Shown: positions 31,118 to 39,967 of the stretch, piece by piece
How positions within the stretch are numbered: the stretch's first letter is position 1
How the letters are laid out: each line of letters opens with the position of its first letter
From: Streptomyces sp. NBC_00663
GTDB lineage: Bacteria; Actinomycetota; Actinomycetes; Streptomycetales; Streptomycetaceae
Assembly (NCBI RefSeq): GCF_036226885.1
Contig: NZ_CP109027.1
Location: 2,170,001-2,234,000, forward strand
Direction of reading: 5' to 3'
Length of the DNA stretch: 64,000 nt
Position numbers and translations under genes: made by a program
The notes under the pieces: generated by a model
The model's input: only the letters and a program-made list of their open reading frames with translations
Databases searched by the model: none
What the model was told of the DNA's origin: nothing

Positions 31118-31789
31118 ATGGCCTCGTCTTCGGACGCCACTTCGGCCGCCGACAACACAACGGAGAACCCGGAAAGCGGTTCCTCGCCGGACCCCGCCAG
31201 ACGCGGGCGGGTCCGGGCACGCCGGGCCGCCGTGATGGCCGTGCCGGCCACGCTGGTCGCCGCCACGCTGGCGGTGCTGACCGCGGAGGGCGCGCTGGGC
31301 GTGCAGTTCGCGATCTCCGGCATGCCGTTCACGGTCACCGCGAAGGAGCTGAACGGCACCGGCTTCGAGCAGTTCGGCGGCCTCGACAACATGGCGGACA
31401 ACAGCCCGAACGCGGGTGACACCGGGGGCCAGGTGCTGGTGGTCACCTCCGCGATCAAGAACGCGACGCTGGACAGCCTCTGCCAGAGCGTCGACCTCGG
31501 CGGGACCAACCTGCTCATCAAGGCGGGCAGCGGGTCGCAGAAAGTGTCGGCGACCAACCTCACCACCGACTCCACCGAGCTGACAGGCGACGCCGACTTC
31601 AACAACATCGAGATCGGCAACGACGCCAGCACACTCACCAAGGCCGGGGTCAAGGGTCCGATCGGTGTCTTCAGCCAGCAGGCCGACACCGTGCACATCG
31701 CGAACCTGCGGCAGACCAACTACGCGACCACGGCCGCGGTGTTCAAGCTGCCGGGGCTCAAGCTCAGCTTCAGCGACTCGGGTTGCTGA
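31118..31789 (+). CDS. DUF6230 family membrane-anchored/secreted protein
   Basis: 223-aa protein. A polar N-terminus is followed by an Arg-rich patch and one hydrophobic segment (VMAVPATLVAATLAVLTAEGALG, about 39-61). The rest is an extracellular, probably beta-rich domain (VQFAISGMPFTVTAKELNGTGFEQFGG and onward) with two Cys. It matches the DUF6230 family, often paired with DUF6114 as here. Some databases call relatives cholesterol esterase, but no esterase motif is visible, so I do not use that name. ATG 31118 follows GGGAG. The stop overlaps the next start (TGATG). Confidence 0.8.
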   Translation: MASSSDATSAADNTTENPESGSSPDPARRGRVRARRAAVMAVPATLVAATLAVLTAEGALGVQFAISGMPFTVTAKELNGTGFEQFGGLDNMADNSPNAGDTGGQVLVVTSAIKNATLDSLCQSVDLGGTNLLIKAGSGSQKVSATNLTTDSTELTGDADFNNIEIGNDASTLTKAGVKGPIGVFSQQADTVHIANLRQTNYATTAAVFKLPGLKLSFSDSGC

Positions 31790-32271
31790 TGTCGGACACG
31801 AACACCCCGCGTCGGGGAGTGCGGTCGGCCTTCCGTGAGTGGCGGGCCGACCGTCCGTTCTGGGGCGGGCTGCTGCTCACGCTGGGCGGGGCGGAGATCC
31901 TGCTCACCGAGAAGGCGTCGCTCAAGGTCGTCCTGCACATCGGGATGCAGGGCCTGGCCGGCTATCTCCTGCCGGGACTGATGGTGATCCTGGGGCTGCT
32001 GATCCTGTTCAACCCCACCCAGCGGCTCTTCTACTCGATCACCGGCGTCCTGCTCGCCCTGGGCACCTGGCTGACCTCGAACCTCGGCGGCTTCTTCATC
32101 GGCCTCCTCCTCGGCGTCGTGGGCAGTTGCCTGGCCTTCGGCTGGCTCCCGGACCAGGAACCGAGAATCAGCCGCAGAAAGCGCCGCAGGGCGGCTCGCG
32201 CCGCGAAGACGGCAGCGGCGGGCCTGGGCCCGGTCGCCACGATGGGCCCGGAGGCCGGGAAACCGGCGTGA
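31789..32271 (+). CDS. DUF6114 family integral membrane protein
   Basis: 160-aa protein with about four transmembrane helices (FWGGLLLTLGGAEILL; GLAGYLLPGLMVILGLLILF; FYSITGVLLALGTWLTSNLGGFF; IGLLLGVVGSCLAFGWLP) and a basic C-terminal tail (RISRRKRRRAARAAK). ATG 31789 overlaps the DUF6230 stop by 1 nt, so the two are translationally coupled and probably form a membrane complex. Function unknown. Confidence 0.82.
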   Translation: MSDTNTPRRGVRSAFREWRADRPFWGGLLLTLGGAEILLTEKASLKVVLHIGMQGLAGYLLPGLMVILGLLILFNPTQRLFYSITGVLLALGTWLTSNLGGFFIGLLLGVVGSCLAFGWLPDQEPRISRRKRRRAARAAKTAAAGLGPVATMGPEAGKPA

Positions 32272-33180
32272 CGGCGGAGGTCGGCAGCCGGCCGACGTCC
32301 GGTGAGCCTTCCGGCAGACCCCCGGCGGGCCTGCCTGCCGGTGAGCCTCGGGCAGACCCTGGTGAGCCTACCGGCGAGCCTCCGACCGACCTCTGATGGG
32401 CCTGCCGGTGAGCCTCCCGCCGACCTCAGGTGAACCTTCCGGCAAACCTCCGGTGAGCCGTCGGCCGACCTCCTCTGGGTGAGCCTTGCGGCCGACCCTC
32501 CAGCAGACCTCCGGCGGGCCTCGACCAGACCACCTCAGGTGAGCTGCCGGTGAGCCGCCGGCCGCCCCTCTGGGTGAGCCTTCCGGCCGACCTTCCGGCA
32601 GACCTCCAGTGGGCCTGCCGGTGAGCCTCCCGCCGACCTCAGGTGAACCTTGCGGCCGACCTTCCGGCAAACCTCCGGTGAGCCGTCGGCCGACCTCTGG
32701 GTGAGCCTTCCGGCCGACCCTCCAGCAGACCCCCGGTGGGCCTTGACCAGACCTCAGGTGAGCTGCCGGTGAGCCGCCGGCCGCCCATCTGGGTGAGCCT
32801 TCCGGCCGACCTCCCGGCAGACCTCCAGTGGGCCTGCCAGCGAGCCTCGGCCCAGACCCTGGTGAGCCTCCCACCGACCCCAGATGAGCCTCCCGGCAGA
32901 TCTCCGGTGGGCCTGCCGTTGAGCCTCCGGCCGGCCTGCTGGTGAGCCCTGAGGCGGGGATCGCGCGAACCGGCCCAGTAGGCGGGACCGCGCGAGTCGG
33001 CCCCGTCGCGGGTAGCAGGTGGGGGCCGCCGCCCGCCTCGGCCCTCCTCCTTCCCCCTCTCCTTCTCCCCCCTCTTCCCCCACACCCCCCACCACCCCCC
33101 CACCACCACCCCCACCCACCCGTTTCCGGCCAGAGCCCCCGTGCGCTCTCGCGCGGCCCGGGTTCGGGCACCTAGCGTGA
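32272..33180. repeat. Gene-free imperfect tandem repeat block
   Basis: About 900 bp without a credible gene. A higher-order unit recurs with period about 213-219 bp: CCTGCCGGTGAGCC starts at 32401 and 32614, and a diverged copy at 32833; a further partial copy starts about 32330. Inside units, short blocks of about 20-25 bp built on GGTGAGCC and CCGGC(C)GACCT repeat, separated by variants such as CCGGCAGACCTCC. Periods are not multiples of three throughout and all frames give low-complexity Gly/Pro/Arg peptides, so coding is unlikely. The block sits between the DUF6114 gene and a P450 gene. Confidence 0.8.
33035..33122. repeat. C-rich/polypyrimidine tract (G-quadruplex-prone on minus strand)
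   Basis: Long run of C with occasional T and A on the plus strand, including many separate runs of three to seven C. The complementary strand has enough G-runs for several G-quadruplexes. It lies 100-190 bp upstream of the P450 start. Confidence 0.7.
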
Positions 33181-33223
33181 GCGTGTTGTGTTGCCCGGGA
33201 GGCCGTGGGACAGGGGGAGTTCG

Positions 33224-34465
33224 ATGGAGTTCAAGGATCCGGTAGTGATCGATCCGACCGGGCGGGACATCCACGGTGAAGCCGCGCGGATCAGGGAGCG
33301 TGGTCCCGTCGCGCCCGTCGAGTTGCCGCACGGCGTCCCCGCCTGGGCGGTCAGCAGCCCCGCGCTGCTGCGGCGGCTGCTCGCCGATCCGAGGGTGTCG
33401 AAGGATGCCCGGCGGCACTGGCCGCGCTGGATCGAGGGTGAGGTCTCCCCGGACTGGCCGCTGTTCACCTGGGTCGCCGTGCAGAACATGTTCACGGCCT
33501 ACGGCGACGACCACAAACGGCTGCGCGGCCTCGTGGCGAAGGCGTTCACCGCACGCCGCACCGCCGCGATGCGACCCCGCGTGGAGGCCATCACCGGGGC
33601 GCTGCTGGACCGTGTCGCCGAGGCCGGCGCAGACGGCCAAGTCGTCGATCTGCGGGAGGAGTTCTGCTATCCGCTGCCCATCCAGGTCATCGGTGAGCTG
33701 CTCGGACTCCCGGAGGAACAGGGGCCGGAGCTACGGGCCGTCGTGGACGGCGTCTTCCACACCTCGGCCGATCCCGCGGAAGTCGCCGACACCTACGCCC
33801 GTTTCTACGCGGCCATGCATCAACTCGTCGCCACGAAGCGGGCGTCGCCCGGCGACGATCTCACCTCCGCGCTGATCGGCGCCCACGAGGACGACGGCTC
33901 CCACCTCAGCGAGCAGGAGCTGCTCGACACGCTCGTGCTGATGATCAGCGCCGGTCACGAGACCACCGTCAACCTGCTCGACAACGCGGTCCACGCCCTG
34001 CTGACCCACCCCGACCAGCTCGCCCTGGTCCGCGCCGGGCAGGCCTCCTGGGACGACGTGATCGAGGAGACCCTGCGCGTCGAGGCACCGGTGGCGAGCC
34101 TGCCGCTGCGCTATGCCGTGACGGACCTGGAGCTGGGTGAGCTGGGCGGTCCCGAGGGCGCCGTGATCCACGCGGGCGAGGCGATCCTCGCGGCGTACGC
34201 AGCCGCCGGACGCGACCCGGAGCACCACGGGGCCGACGCGGACGTCTTCGACGTCACCCGGCCCGGCATGGACCATCTCGCCTTCGGATACGGCGCCCAT
34301 CACTGCCTGGGCGCCCCGCTGGGACGGCTGGAGGCCCGCGTCGCGCTGCCCGCGCTCTTCGACCGCTTCCCGGGACTCGCGCTCGCCGCGGCGCCGGGAG
34401 ATCTGGAGCCCGTGGACTCGTTCATCTCCCACGGGCACGTCTCCCTGCCGGTCCGCCTGGGCTGA
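33224..34465 (+). CDS. Cytochrome P450 (2 of 2)
   Basis: 413-aa bacterial P450. I-helix SAGHETTVNLL, ExxR in EETLRVEAP, haem loop FGYGAHHCLGAPLGR with Cys361. The pattern (WPLFTWVAVQNMFTAYGDDHKRLRGLVAKAFTARR) resembles CYP105/CYP107-like secondary-metabolism enzymes. ATG 33224 follows GGGGGAG with 6 nt spacing; the earlier start at 33188 is not needed. P450 genes accompany some conservons as cvnE, but this gene is over 3 kb from conservon 1 with three unrelated genes between, so I do not assign it there. Confidence 0.92.
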   Translation: MEFKDPVVIDPTGRDIHGEAARIRERGPVAPVELPHGVPAWAVSSPALLRRLLADPRVSKDARRHWPRWIEGEVSPDWPLFTWVAVQNMFTAYGDDHKRLRGLVAKAFTARRTAAMRPRVEAITGALLDRVAEAGADGQVVDLREEFCYPLPIQVIGELLGLPEEQGPELRAVVDGVFHTSADPAEVADTYARFYAAMHQLVATKRASPGDDLTSALIGAHEDDGSHLSEQELLDTLVLMISAGHETTVNLLDNAVHALLTHPDQLALVRAGQASWDDVIEETLRVEAPVASLPLRYAVTDLELGELGGPEGAVIHAGEAILAAYAAAGRDPEHHGADADVFDVTRPGMDHLAFGYGAHHCLGAPLGRLEARVALPALFDRFPGLALAAAPGDLEPVDSFISHGHVSLPVRLG

Positions 34466-34471
34466 CCCGTC

Positions 34472-34702
34472 TCAGCCCGCGGCGGCGGGCGGCTCCACAG
34501 GTGCCGTCGTCGGCGGCGGTGTCTGCCGTACCGGCTCCGGCACCGCCGGGTCGTCCTTCATCGCCTGCGCCTCGCTCTTGAGGATGCGCATGGACCTGCC
34601 GAGCGCCCGCGCGGTGTCGGGCAGCTTCTTCGAGCCGAACAGCACGATCACGACGATCGCCACTATCAGCAGGTGCCAGGGTTCCAGTCCGTTACGGAGC
34701 AC
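34472..34702 (-). CDS. TatA/E-like twin-arginine translocase subunit
   Basis: 76-aa protein. A single N-terminal transmembrane helix ([14 protein letters not shown], about 9-22) with the Phe-Gly hinge ([27 protein letters not shown]) leads into an amphipathic helix and a Pro-rich tail, the full TatA layout. It would form part of the channel that exports folded proteins such as the Tat-signal GH43 protein encoded at 41457. GTG 34702 is preceded by AGGG. Ends 6 bp from the P450 stop (convergent). No tatC nearby, which is usual for extra tatA genes. Confidence 0.9.
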   Translation of the reverse strand: MLRNGLEPWHLLIVAIVVIVLFGSKKLPDTARALGRSMRILKSEAQAMKDDPAVPEPVRQTPPPTTAPVEPPAAAG

Positions 34703-34860
34703 AGCCCCGCCCTCCCTCTCGCCAGGGTTCTCAACTCGCTCTTACGTCGGTCGCGCACACTTGCCGCGGCGACCGCCCGTCGGATGACGGTTGCTGTCGT
34801 GCGCAACTGTACAACCGGGACTTAGGCGACAAATCCCAGCAATTTGCAAAAAGGGCGCGG

Positions 34861-36360
34861 ATGACGATCACCAGTGCAGGGAGGCCGGCACCGCCGCGGC
34901 ACCGGCAGGAGCGGCCGGGCGGGCGTCGCCGGGCGGGACGCCGCCGGGGGCACCGGATACGTGTCGCGCTGGTCGTCTGCCTCTCGGTACTGGTCCTCGC
35001 GACCGCGGGCGCGGGCTGGCTGTATCTGAAGCTGGACGGAAACATCAGCACCTTCGACTCGGGTGGCGTCTCCGACGACCGGCCCCGGGCGGGCTCCTCG
35101 AAGGGCGAGAACGTCCTGCTCATCGGCTCCGACGCGCGCACCGACGGCAACGCGGCGCTCGGCGGCGGGAACAAGGACGACATAGGACGCTCGGACACCA
35201 CGCTCCTGCTGCACGTCTACGCCGACCACCGGCACGCGCTCGCGGTCTCCATCCCCCGCGACACCCTGGTCACGATCCCGCCCTGCAAGCTGCCCGACGG
35301 CAGCTGGACGAAGACGCTGACCGCGACCATGTTCAACGCGGCCTACTCGGTGGGCGAGACCGCCAAGGGCAATCCGGCCTGCACCCAGAACACCGTCGAG
35401 CACCTCACCGGTCTGCGCGTGGACCACACGGTCGTAGTCGACTTCAAGGGCTTCGCCCGGCTCACCGAGGTGGTGGGCGGGGTGAAGGTGTGTCTGCCGC
35501 AGGACGTCTACGAGAACGACCTCAACCCGCACCGGACCACCCCGGGCAAGCTGCTGTTCAGGAAGGGGGTGCAGACCGTCGCCGGGCAGCGGGCCCTGGA
35601 CTACGTCCGCATCCGGCACGGCATCGGCGACGGCTCCGACATCGGCCGCATCAAGCGTCAACAGGCCTTCGTGGCCAGCCTGTTGAAGGAGGTGAAGAGC
35701 AAGGGCCTCACCCCGTCCCACCTCCTGCCGCTGGCCGACGCGGCCACGAAGTCCCTCACCGTCGACACCGGACTGGGCTCCGCCGACAAGCTCATCTCCT
35801 TCGCGATGTCGCTGAAGGATGTAGACCTGCACAACACCAAGTTCGTCACCCTCCCTTGGCGGTACGACGGTTCACGCGTCGCGATCGTCGAGCCGGACGC
35901 CGACGCCCTGTGGGCGGCCCTGAAGGCCGACCGCACGATGGACGGCAAGAGCGCCACGGGCAAGCGGAAGACACCCACGGCCTCCCCCACCCCCGTGTCC
36001 GGCACCGGCATCGACGTCGGCGTCTACAACGGCACCGCGGTCACCGGTCTCGCCGCCCGTGCCGCCGCCACGCTCACCTCCGACGGCTTCAGGGTCACCG
36101 GCACGGCGACCGCGAGCAGCCAGGACCACACCACGACCCTCGTCGAGTACGGCCCCGGCGAGGAGTCCGGGGCCCGCACGGTCGCCGCGGCCTTCCCGGG
36201 CGCCACGCTGGAGTCCGTCACGGGCGCCGGGATCAGCGTCGTACTGGGGCAGTCGTACGCGAGCACACCCACCGCGTCCCCGACGGCCGTTCCCCGCACG
36301 GTCGCGGACGGCGCGCGGTCGGCCGACGAGAACCCGTGCGCGAACCTGACCTACGGCTGA
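34861..36360 (+). CDS. LytR-CpsA-Psr (LCP) family cell-wall polymer ligase with LytR_C domain
   Basis: 499-aa membrane protein. Basic N-terminus, one transmembrane helix (VALVVCLSVLVLATAGAGWLYL, about 35-56), then an extracellular LCP domain (about 85-330) with NVLLIGSDAR, SDTTLLLHVY, ALAVSIPRDTLV, the conserved Arg in RALDYVRIRHGIGDGSDIGRIKRQQAF, and a LytR_C domain (about 375-460, IDVGVYNGTAVTGLA). LCP proteins attach teichoic-acid-like or other anionic glycopolymers to peptidoglycan. ATG 34861 follows AAAGGGCGCGG. Stands alone in its transcript as far as can be seen. Confidence 0.93.
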   Translation: MTITSAGRPAPPRHRQERPGGRRRAGRRRGHRIRVALVVCLSVLVLATAGAGWLYLKLDGNISTFDSGGVSDDRPRAGSSKGENVLLIGSDARTDGNAALGGGNKDDIGRSDTTLLLHVYADHRHALAVSIPRDTLVTIPPCKLPDGSWTKTLTATMFNAAYSVGETAKGNPACTQNTVEHLTGLRVDHTVVVDFKGFARLTEVVGGVKVCLPQDVYENDLNPHRTTPGKLLFRKGVQTVAGQRALDYVRIRHGIGDGSDIGRIKRQQAFVASLLKEVKSKGLTPSHLLPLADAATKSLTVDTGLGSADKLISFAMSLKDVDLHNTKFVTLPWRYDGSRVAIVEPDADALWAALKADRTMDGKSATGKRKTPTASPTPVSGTGIDVGVYNGTAVTGLAARAAATLTSDGFRVTGTATASSQDHTTTLVEYGPGEESGARTVAAAFPGATLESVTGAGISVVLGQSYASTPTASPTAVPRTVADGARSADENPCANLTYG

Positions 36361-36581
36361 GAACGCCACCGGCCACCACCACCAGCCACTACCACCGGTC
36401 GTCACCGACCATCACGATGCGGCACCGAGAAGTCACTACAAGCGGCTGATCACTTGACTACCGGCGGTCACACACGGTTGGCTCCGGACCAGTGAAAGTT
36501 CAACAGGTCGATGCACACCCGCGTTTCGGCCTCGCTTTCGCGTTCCACCTGCTCGGCCGCACAGTGAGGTGCCGCACCCTC
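36361..36581. other. Intergenic gap between LCP and binding-protein genes
   Basis: No gene seen. A small hairpin GGTCG-TCAC-CGACC (36398-36411) could end the LCP transcript. CTTGACTACCGG near 36452 could be a -35 for the downstream gene but I see no convincing -10. Confidence 0.35.
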
Positions 36582-37601
36582 ATGATCACCACTCCCCCAC
36601 CTCAGGCCTCCTCCGGATCCGCCGTGTCCGTGCGCGTCGCCCTCGCGACCGCGGGCGTCCTCCTGCTGCTCACCGGCTGTTCCGGCTCCTCAGCCCCGGG
36701 GGACGCGCGGCTCGACACGGGGGCCGGCGCGGCGAAGGCGTCGATGAAGGTCGCGCTGATCACCCATGGCGGGGAGGGCGACGCCTTCTGGGAGCTGGTG
36801 CGCAAGGGGGCGCAGGACGCCGCCGCGAAGGACGGGGTCGAGCTGACGTACGCGAACGACTCCGACCCGGTCCGGCAGGCGCAGTTGGTGCGGGACGCGA
36901 TCGAGGACCGGGTCGACGGGATCGCGGTGACGCTGGCCAAGCCGAACGCGATGAAGGCGCCGGTCGCCGAGGCCAGAGCGGCGGGCATTCCCGTCGTCGG
37001 GCTCAACTCCGGTATCGACGCCTGGAAGGCGCAGGGGCTGCTCCAGTACTTCGGCCAGGACGAGAGCGTCGCGGGCGCCGCCGTCGGGGACCGGCTCGAC
37101 GGGCTCAAGGCCAAGCACGCGCTGTGTGTCATCCACGAGCGGGGCAATGTCGCCCTGGAGGCACGCTGTGCCGGGCTGAAGAAGACGTTCGGCGGCGAGA
37201 CCGAGAACCTGTACGTGGAGGGCACCGACACCAAGGCCGTGGACGCCGTCCTGACGGCCCGGCTGCGACAGGACCCCGGCATCGACGAAGTCGTCACGAT
37301 GGGCGCCCAGTTCGCGCTGGACGCGGTCGACTCGGTGAAGTCGGCGGGCAGCCGGGCCCGGGTCGCCACGTTCGACCTCAGCAAGGAGCTGACCCGGGCC
37401 GTACAACGCGGTGACGTGCAGTTCGCGGTCGATCAGCAGCCCTATCTCCAGGGCTATCTCGCGGTCGACTCGCTGTGGCTCTACCGGACCAACGGCAATG
37501 TCAGCGGCGGCGGGGTGGCACCCGTACTGACCGGCCCCGCCTTCGTGACCCGGAGCAATGTCGCGGCCGTGGCCGGGTTCGCCGCCGCCGGAACCCGCTG
37601 A
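36582..37601 (+). CDS. Orphan sugar-type periplasmic-binding lipoprotein (RbsB-like), upstream of conservon 1
   Basis: 339-aa lipoprotein of the ribose/autoinducer-2 binding family (Peripla_BP_4). Lipobox LLTGC after a hydrophobic stretch (VALATAGVLLLLTGC). The mature fold starts VALITHGGEGDAFWELVRKGAQDAA and includes GIAVTLAKPNAMKAPVAEARAAGIPVVGLNSG. No permease or ATPase gene lies beside it. Instead the conservon sensor gene follows after 63 bp in the same direction, so it may supply ligand information to that sensor. ATG 36582 chosen because it places a normal signal peptide; an in-frame ATG at 36492 would add 30 residues. Confidence 0.85.
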   Translation: MITTPPPQASSGSAVSVRVALATAGVLLLLTGCSGSSAPGDARLDTGAGAAKASMKVALITHGGEGDAFWELVRKGAQDAAAKDGVELTYANDSDPVRQAQLVRDAIEDRVDGIAVTLAKPNAMKAPVAEARAAGIPVVGLNSGIDAWKAQGLLQYFGQDESVAGAAVGDRLDGLKAKHALCVIHERGNVALEARCAGLKKTFGGETENLYVEGTDTKAVDAVLTARLRQDPGIDEVVTMGAQFALDAVDSVKSAGSRARVATFDLSKELTRAVQRGDVQFAVDQQPYLQGYLAVDSLWLYRTNGNVSGGGVAPVLTGPAFVTRSNVAAVAGFAAAGTR

Positions 37602-37664
37602 GCGCCCCCCGCCTCCGCTCGAACTCCCCACCTCCCCCTCCCTGCTGATCGCCCAAGGACGACC

Positions 37665-39956
37665 ATGTCTGAACGGACAGGCCCCCGGCGCCGGCGCCGT
37701 CTCGGCTCCATACGTCTCTCCCTGATCCTGCTGGCGCTGGTGCCCAGCGTCACCCTCGCCGCCATGTGGGGTGTGACGACGACCCAGATGTTCTCCGAGG
37801 GACTCACGCTGCGCTCGCAGACGGAGCTGAGCCGGTCGACCGGTGCGATGGGCACCGAGGCCACCCTGGCCCTCCAGGGCGAACGCGCCCTGTCCGCGGC
37901 CTGGCTGGCGAGGGTGCCCGGTTCGCGGGCGGCCCTGGAACGGCAGCGCGCCGAGACGGACCGGGCGGTCGCGAAGCTGGTCGGCCGGTCGGCGGAGATC
38001 CAGCGGGCGCCCGACCGGGTCGCGGAGCGGCTGTACTCGGTGGTCGCCTCGCTGGGCAGCCTGGAGTACTACCGCGACCAGGTGGACGACCCCGCCGACA
38101 TCCCCGCCGAGCAGGTGCTCGACCAGTACACCTCGATCGTCGACGGCCAGATCCACGCATTCCAGGAGCTCTCCCAGGTCGACGACGGCGACCTCACCTC
38201 GCAGGCCGGCCCCCTCGTCGCCCTCGAACACGCGGCGGAGCTGACCTCCCAGGAGGACGCGCAGCTCACCCTGGCCTGGCCGGACGGCCATCTGGACGAG
38301 AAGACCTGGCCGAAGTTCGTGCAGCTGGTCAACGCCCGCCGCTGGCTGGTCGAGGACCAGATCGTGCCCGCGCTGACCGGCGAGGCGAAGGCGGAGACCG
38401 AGCGGATCCTGGCGAGCAAGGAGTGGCAGACCCTGCTCTCCGTCGAGGACCAGGTGCTCGCCGCCCGCCCCACCGACGGCACCGGCCGGGTCGCGCTGCC
38501 CGACGCGCGCAAGCGGTGGACGGCCGCGATGGACAAGGTGTCCGCCCGCTACTCGGTCCTCATCCAGCAGCAGACCTCGGGCCTGCTCACCCGCAGCGCC
38601 GACGAGGCCGACGACCTGCTGCTGACCGCCGCCTCGCTCAGCGCCGGCGGCCTGGTCGCGCTGCTGGTGTGCGTGGGCATGTCCTGGCGGATCACCCGTT
38701 CCCTGTCCCGGCGGCTGCGCGGTCTCAGGGTCGCGACCCTCAGCCTCGCCCACGAGCGGCTGCCCGACGTGGTCGCCCGCCTCGACCGGGGCGAGAAGGT
38801 CGACGTGGACCGGGCCGCGCCCGAGCTGGACTACGGCGCCGACGAACTCGGCGCGGTGGCAAGGGCGTTCAACACCGCGCAGCGGACGGCCGTGGAGACC
38901 GCCGTGGAACTCGCCGACACCCGGCGCGGGTTCCAGAAGGTCATCCTCGGCATCGCACGGCAGAGCCAGAACCTGGTCAACCTCCAGCTGAGCCGCCTCG
39001 ACACCCTCGAACGCCAGCACCAGGACCCCGACATCCTCGCCGGTCTGTACGAACTCGACTCCACGGCCAGCCAGTTGCGGCGGTACGAGGAGAATCTCGT
39101 CATCATCAGCGGCGGCCGGCCCCGGCGCAGCTGGACCGAGCCCGTCGCACTGATCGACATCCTGCGCAGCGCGGTCGGGGAGGTCGCCGAGTACCAGCGG
39201 GTGGAGGTGCACACCGACGAGGAGCTGTCGCTGGCGCCGCCCGCCGTCGCCGACGTGATCCATCTGCTGGCCGAACTCATCGAGAACGCCACGCTGTACT
39301 CCCCGGCGCCGAGTCCGGTCGGGGTGCGGGCGGCGGTCGTCGCCAAGGGTCTGGCCGTCGAGATCGAGGACCGCGGCCTCGGTCTGTCGGAGGAGGACTA
39401 CGCCTCGTTCAACGCCCAGTTGGCCGAGGCCCCCAAGTTCGACGTGGTGGCCCTCGCCGACGACCTGAGGCTCGGCATGTTCGTGATCGCCCAGCTCGCC
39501 GACCGGCACGGCATCACGGTGACGCTGCGCCCGTCACCGTACGGCGGGACGACGGCGATCGTGCTGATCCCGCACGAGGTGCTGGTGCGGGAGGAGGACG
39601 AGGGTGGTGTCGTGGCGGCGGAACCCGACCGTGCGGCGGAGGCCCCCGAGCCCCCCTCCGAGCCCTCCCGAACTGCCGCGCCCTCACCCGCTCCCTCGCC
39701 CGCGCCCGCGCCCGCGCCCGCGCCCGTCGCAGCCTCCGGGTCCGCCGCCCCCGCCCCCCTCCCCCGGCGGGTCCCGCAGACCAGTCTGGCCGTGGAGCTG
39801 CGCGAGGAGGCGACGCGCGTCGTCGACGACGACCCCGACGGCTTCACCGCGGAGCACGCCGCTTCCTCGCTCGCCGGGTTCCAGCGCGGCACCCTCCAGG
39901 CCCGGGACGCGGTCGACTCCGCCCCCGCCCCCACTCCCCACACCGATCGCTCATGA
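37665..39956 (+). CDS. cvnA: Conservon 1 sensor: NIT-domain histidine-kinase-like protein
   Basis: 763-aa membrane protein. Transmembrane helix about 18-36, large extracellular helical NIT-type (nitrate/nitrite-sensing-like) domain about 45-300, second helix about 320-343, HAMP region to about 405, then a helical segment (QKVILGIARQSQNLVNLQLSRLDTLERQ) and a HATPase domain (LLAELIENATLYSP, IEDRGLGL, LGMFVIAQLADRHGI). I see no phosphoacceptor His box of the SHELRTPL type, as expected for conservon sensors. A Pro/Ala-rich tail follows about 640-700. ATG 37665 follows AAGGA. First gene of a CvnABCD cluster that acts like a membrane-bound G-protein-coupled switch. Confidence 0.92.
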   Translation: MSERTGPRRRRRLGSIRLSLILLALVPSVTLAAMWGVTTTQMFSEGLTLRSQTELSRSTGAMGTEATLALQGERALSAAWLARVPGSRAALERQRAETDRAVAKLVGRSAEIQRAPDRVAERLYSVVASLGSLEYYRDQVDDPADIPAEQVLDQYTSIVDGQIHAFQELSQVDDGDLTSQAGPLVALEHAAELTSQEDAQLTLAWPDGHLDEKTWPKFVQLVNARRWLVEDQIVPALTGEAKAETERILASKEWQTLLSVEDQVLAARPTDGTGRVALPDARKRWTAAMDKVSARYSVLIQQQTSGLLTRSADEADDLLLTAASLSAGGLVALLVCVGMSWRITRSLSRRLRGLRVATLSLAHERLPDVVARLDRGEKVDVDRAAPELDYGADELGAVARAFNTAQRTAVETAVELADTRRGFQKVILGIARQSQNLVNLQLSRLDTLERQHQDPDILAGLYELDSTASQLRRYEENLVIISGGRPRRSWTEPVALIDILRSAVGEVAEYQRVEVHTDEELSLAPPAVADVIHLLAELIENATLYSPAPSPVGVRAAVVAKGLAVEIEDRGLGLSEEDYASFNAQLAEAPKFDVVALADDLRLGMFVIAQLADRHGITVTLRPSPYGGTTAIVLIPHEVLVREEDEGGVVAAEPDRAAEAPEPPSEPSRTAAPSPAPSPAPAPAPAPVAASGSAAPAPLPRRVPQTSLAVELREEATRVVDDDPDGFTAEHAASSLAGFQRGTLQARDAVDSAPAPTPHTDRS

Positions 39957-39967
39957 AGGACATCGCC

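Noticed and set aside
31118..31789. Cholesterol esterase label for the DUF6230 protein
   Set aside because: No Gly-x-Ser-x-Gly or other esterase motif is visible; the name seems to be a database carry-over.
32368..33171. Repeat-peptide open frame on the minus strand (GRPEGSPR-like motifs)
   Set aside because: Repeat period is not consistently a multiple of three, no ribosome site or signal peptide is seen, and other frames are equally open, so it is treated as non-coding repeat.
33224..34465. P450 as cvnE of conservon 1
   Set aside because: Three genes (tatA-like, LCP, binding protein) and over 3 kb separate it from cvnA; conservon P450 genes normally follow cvnD directly.
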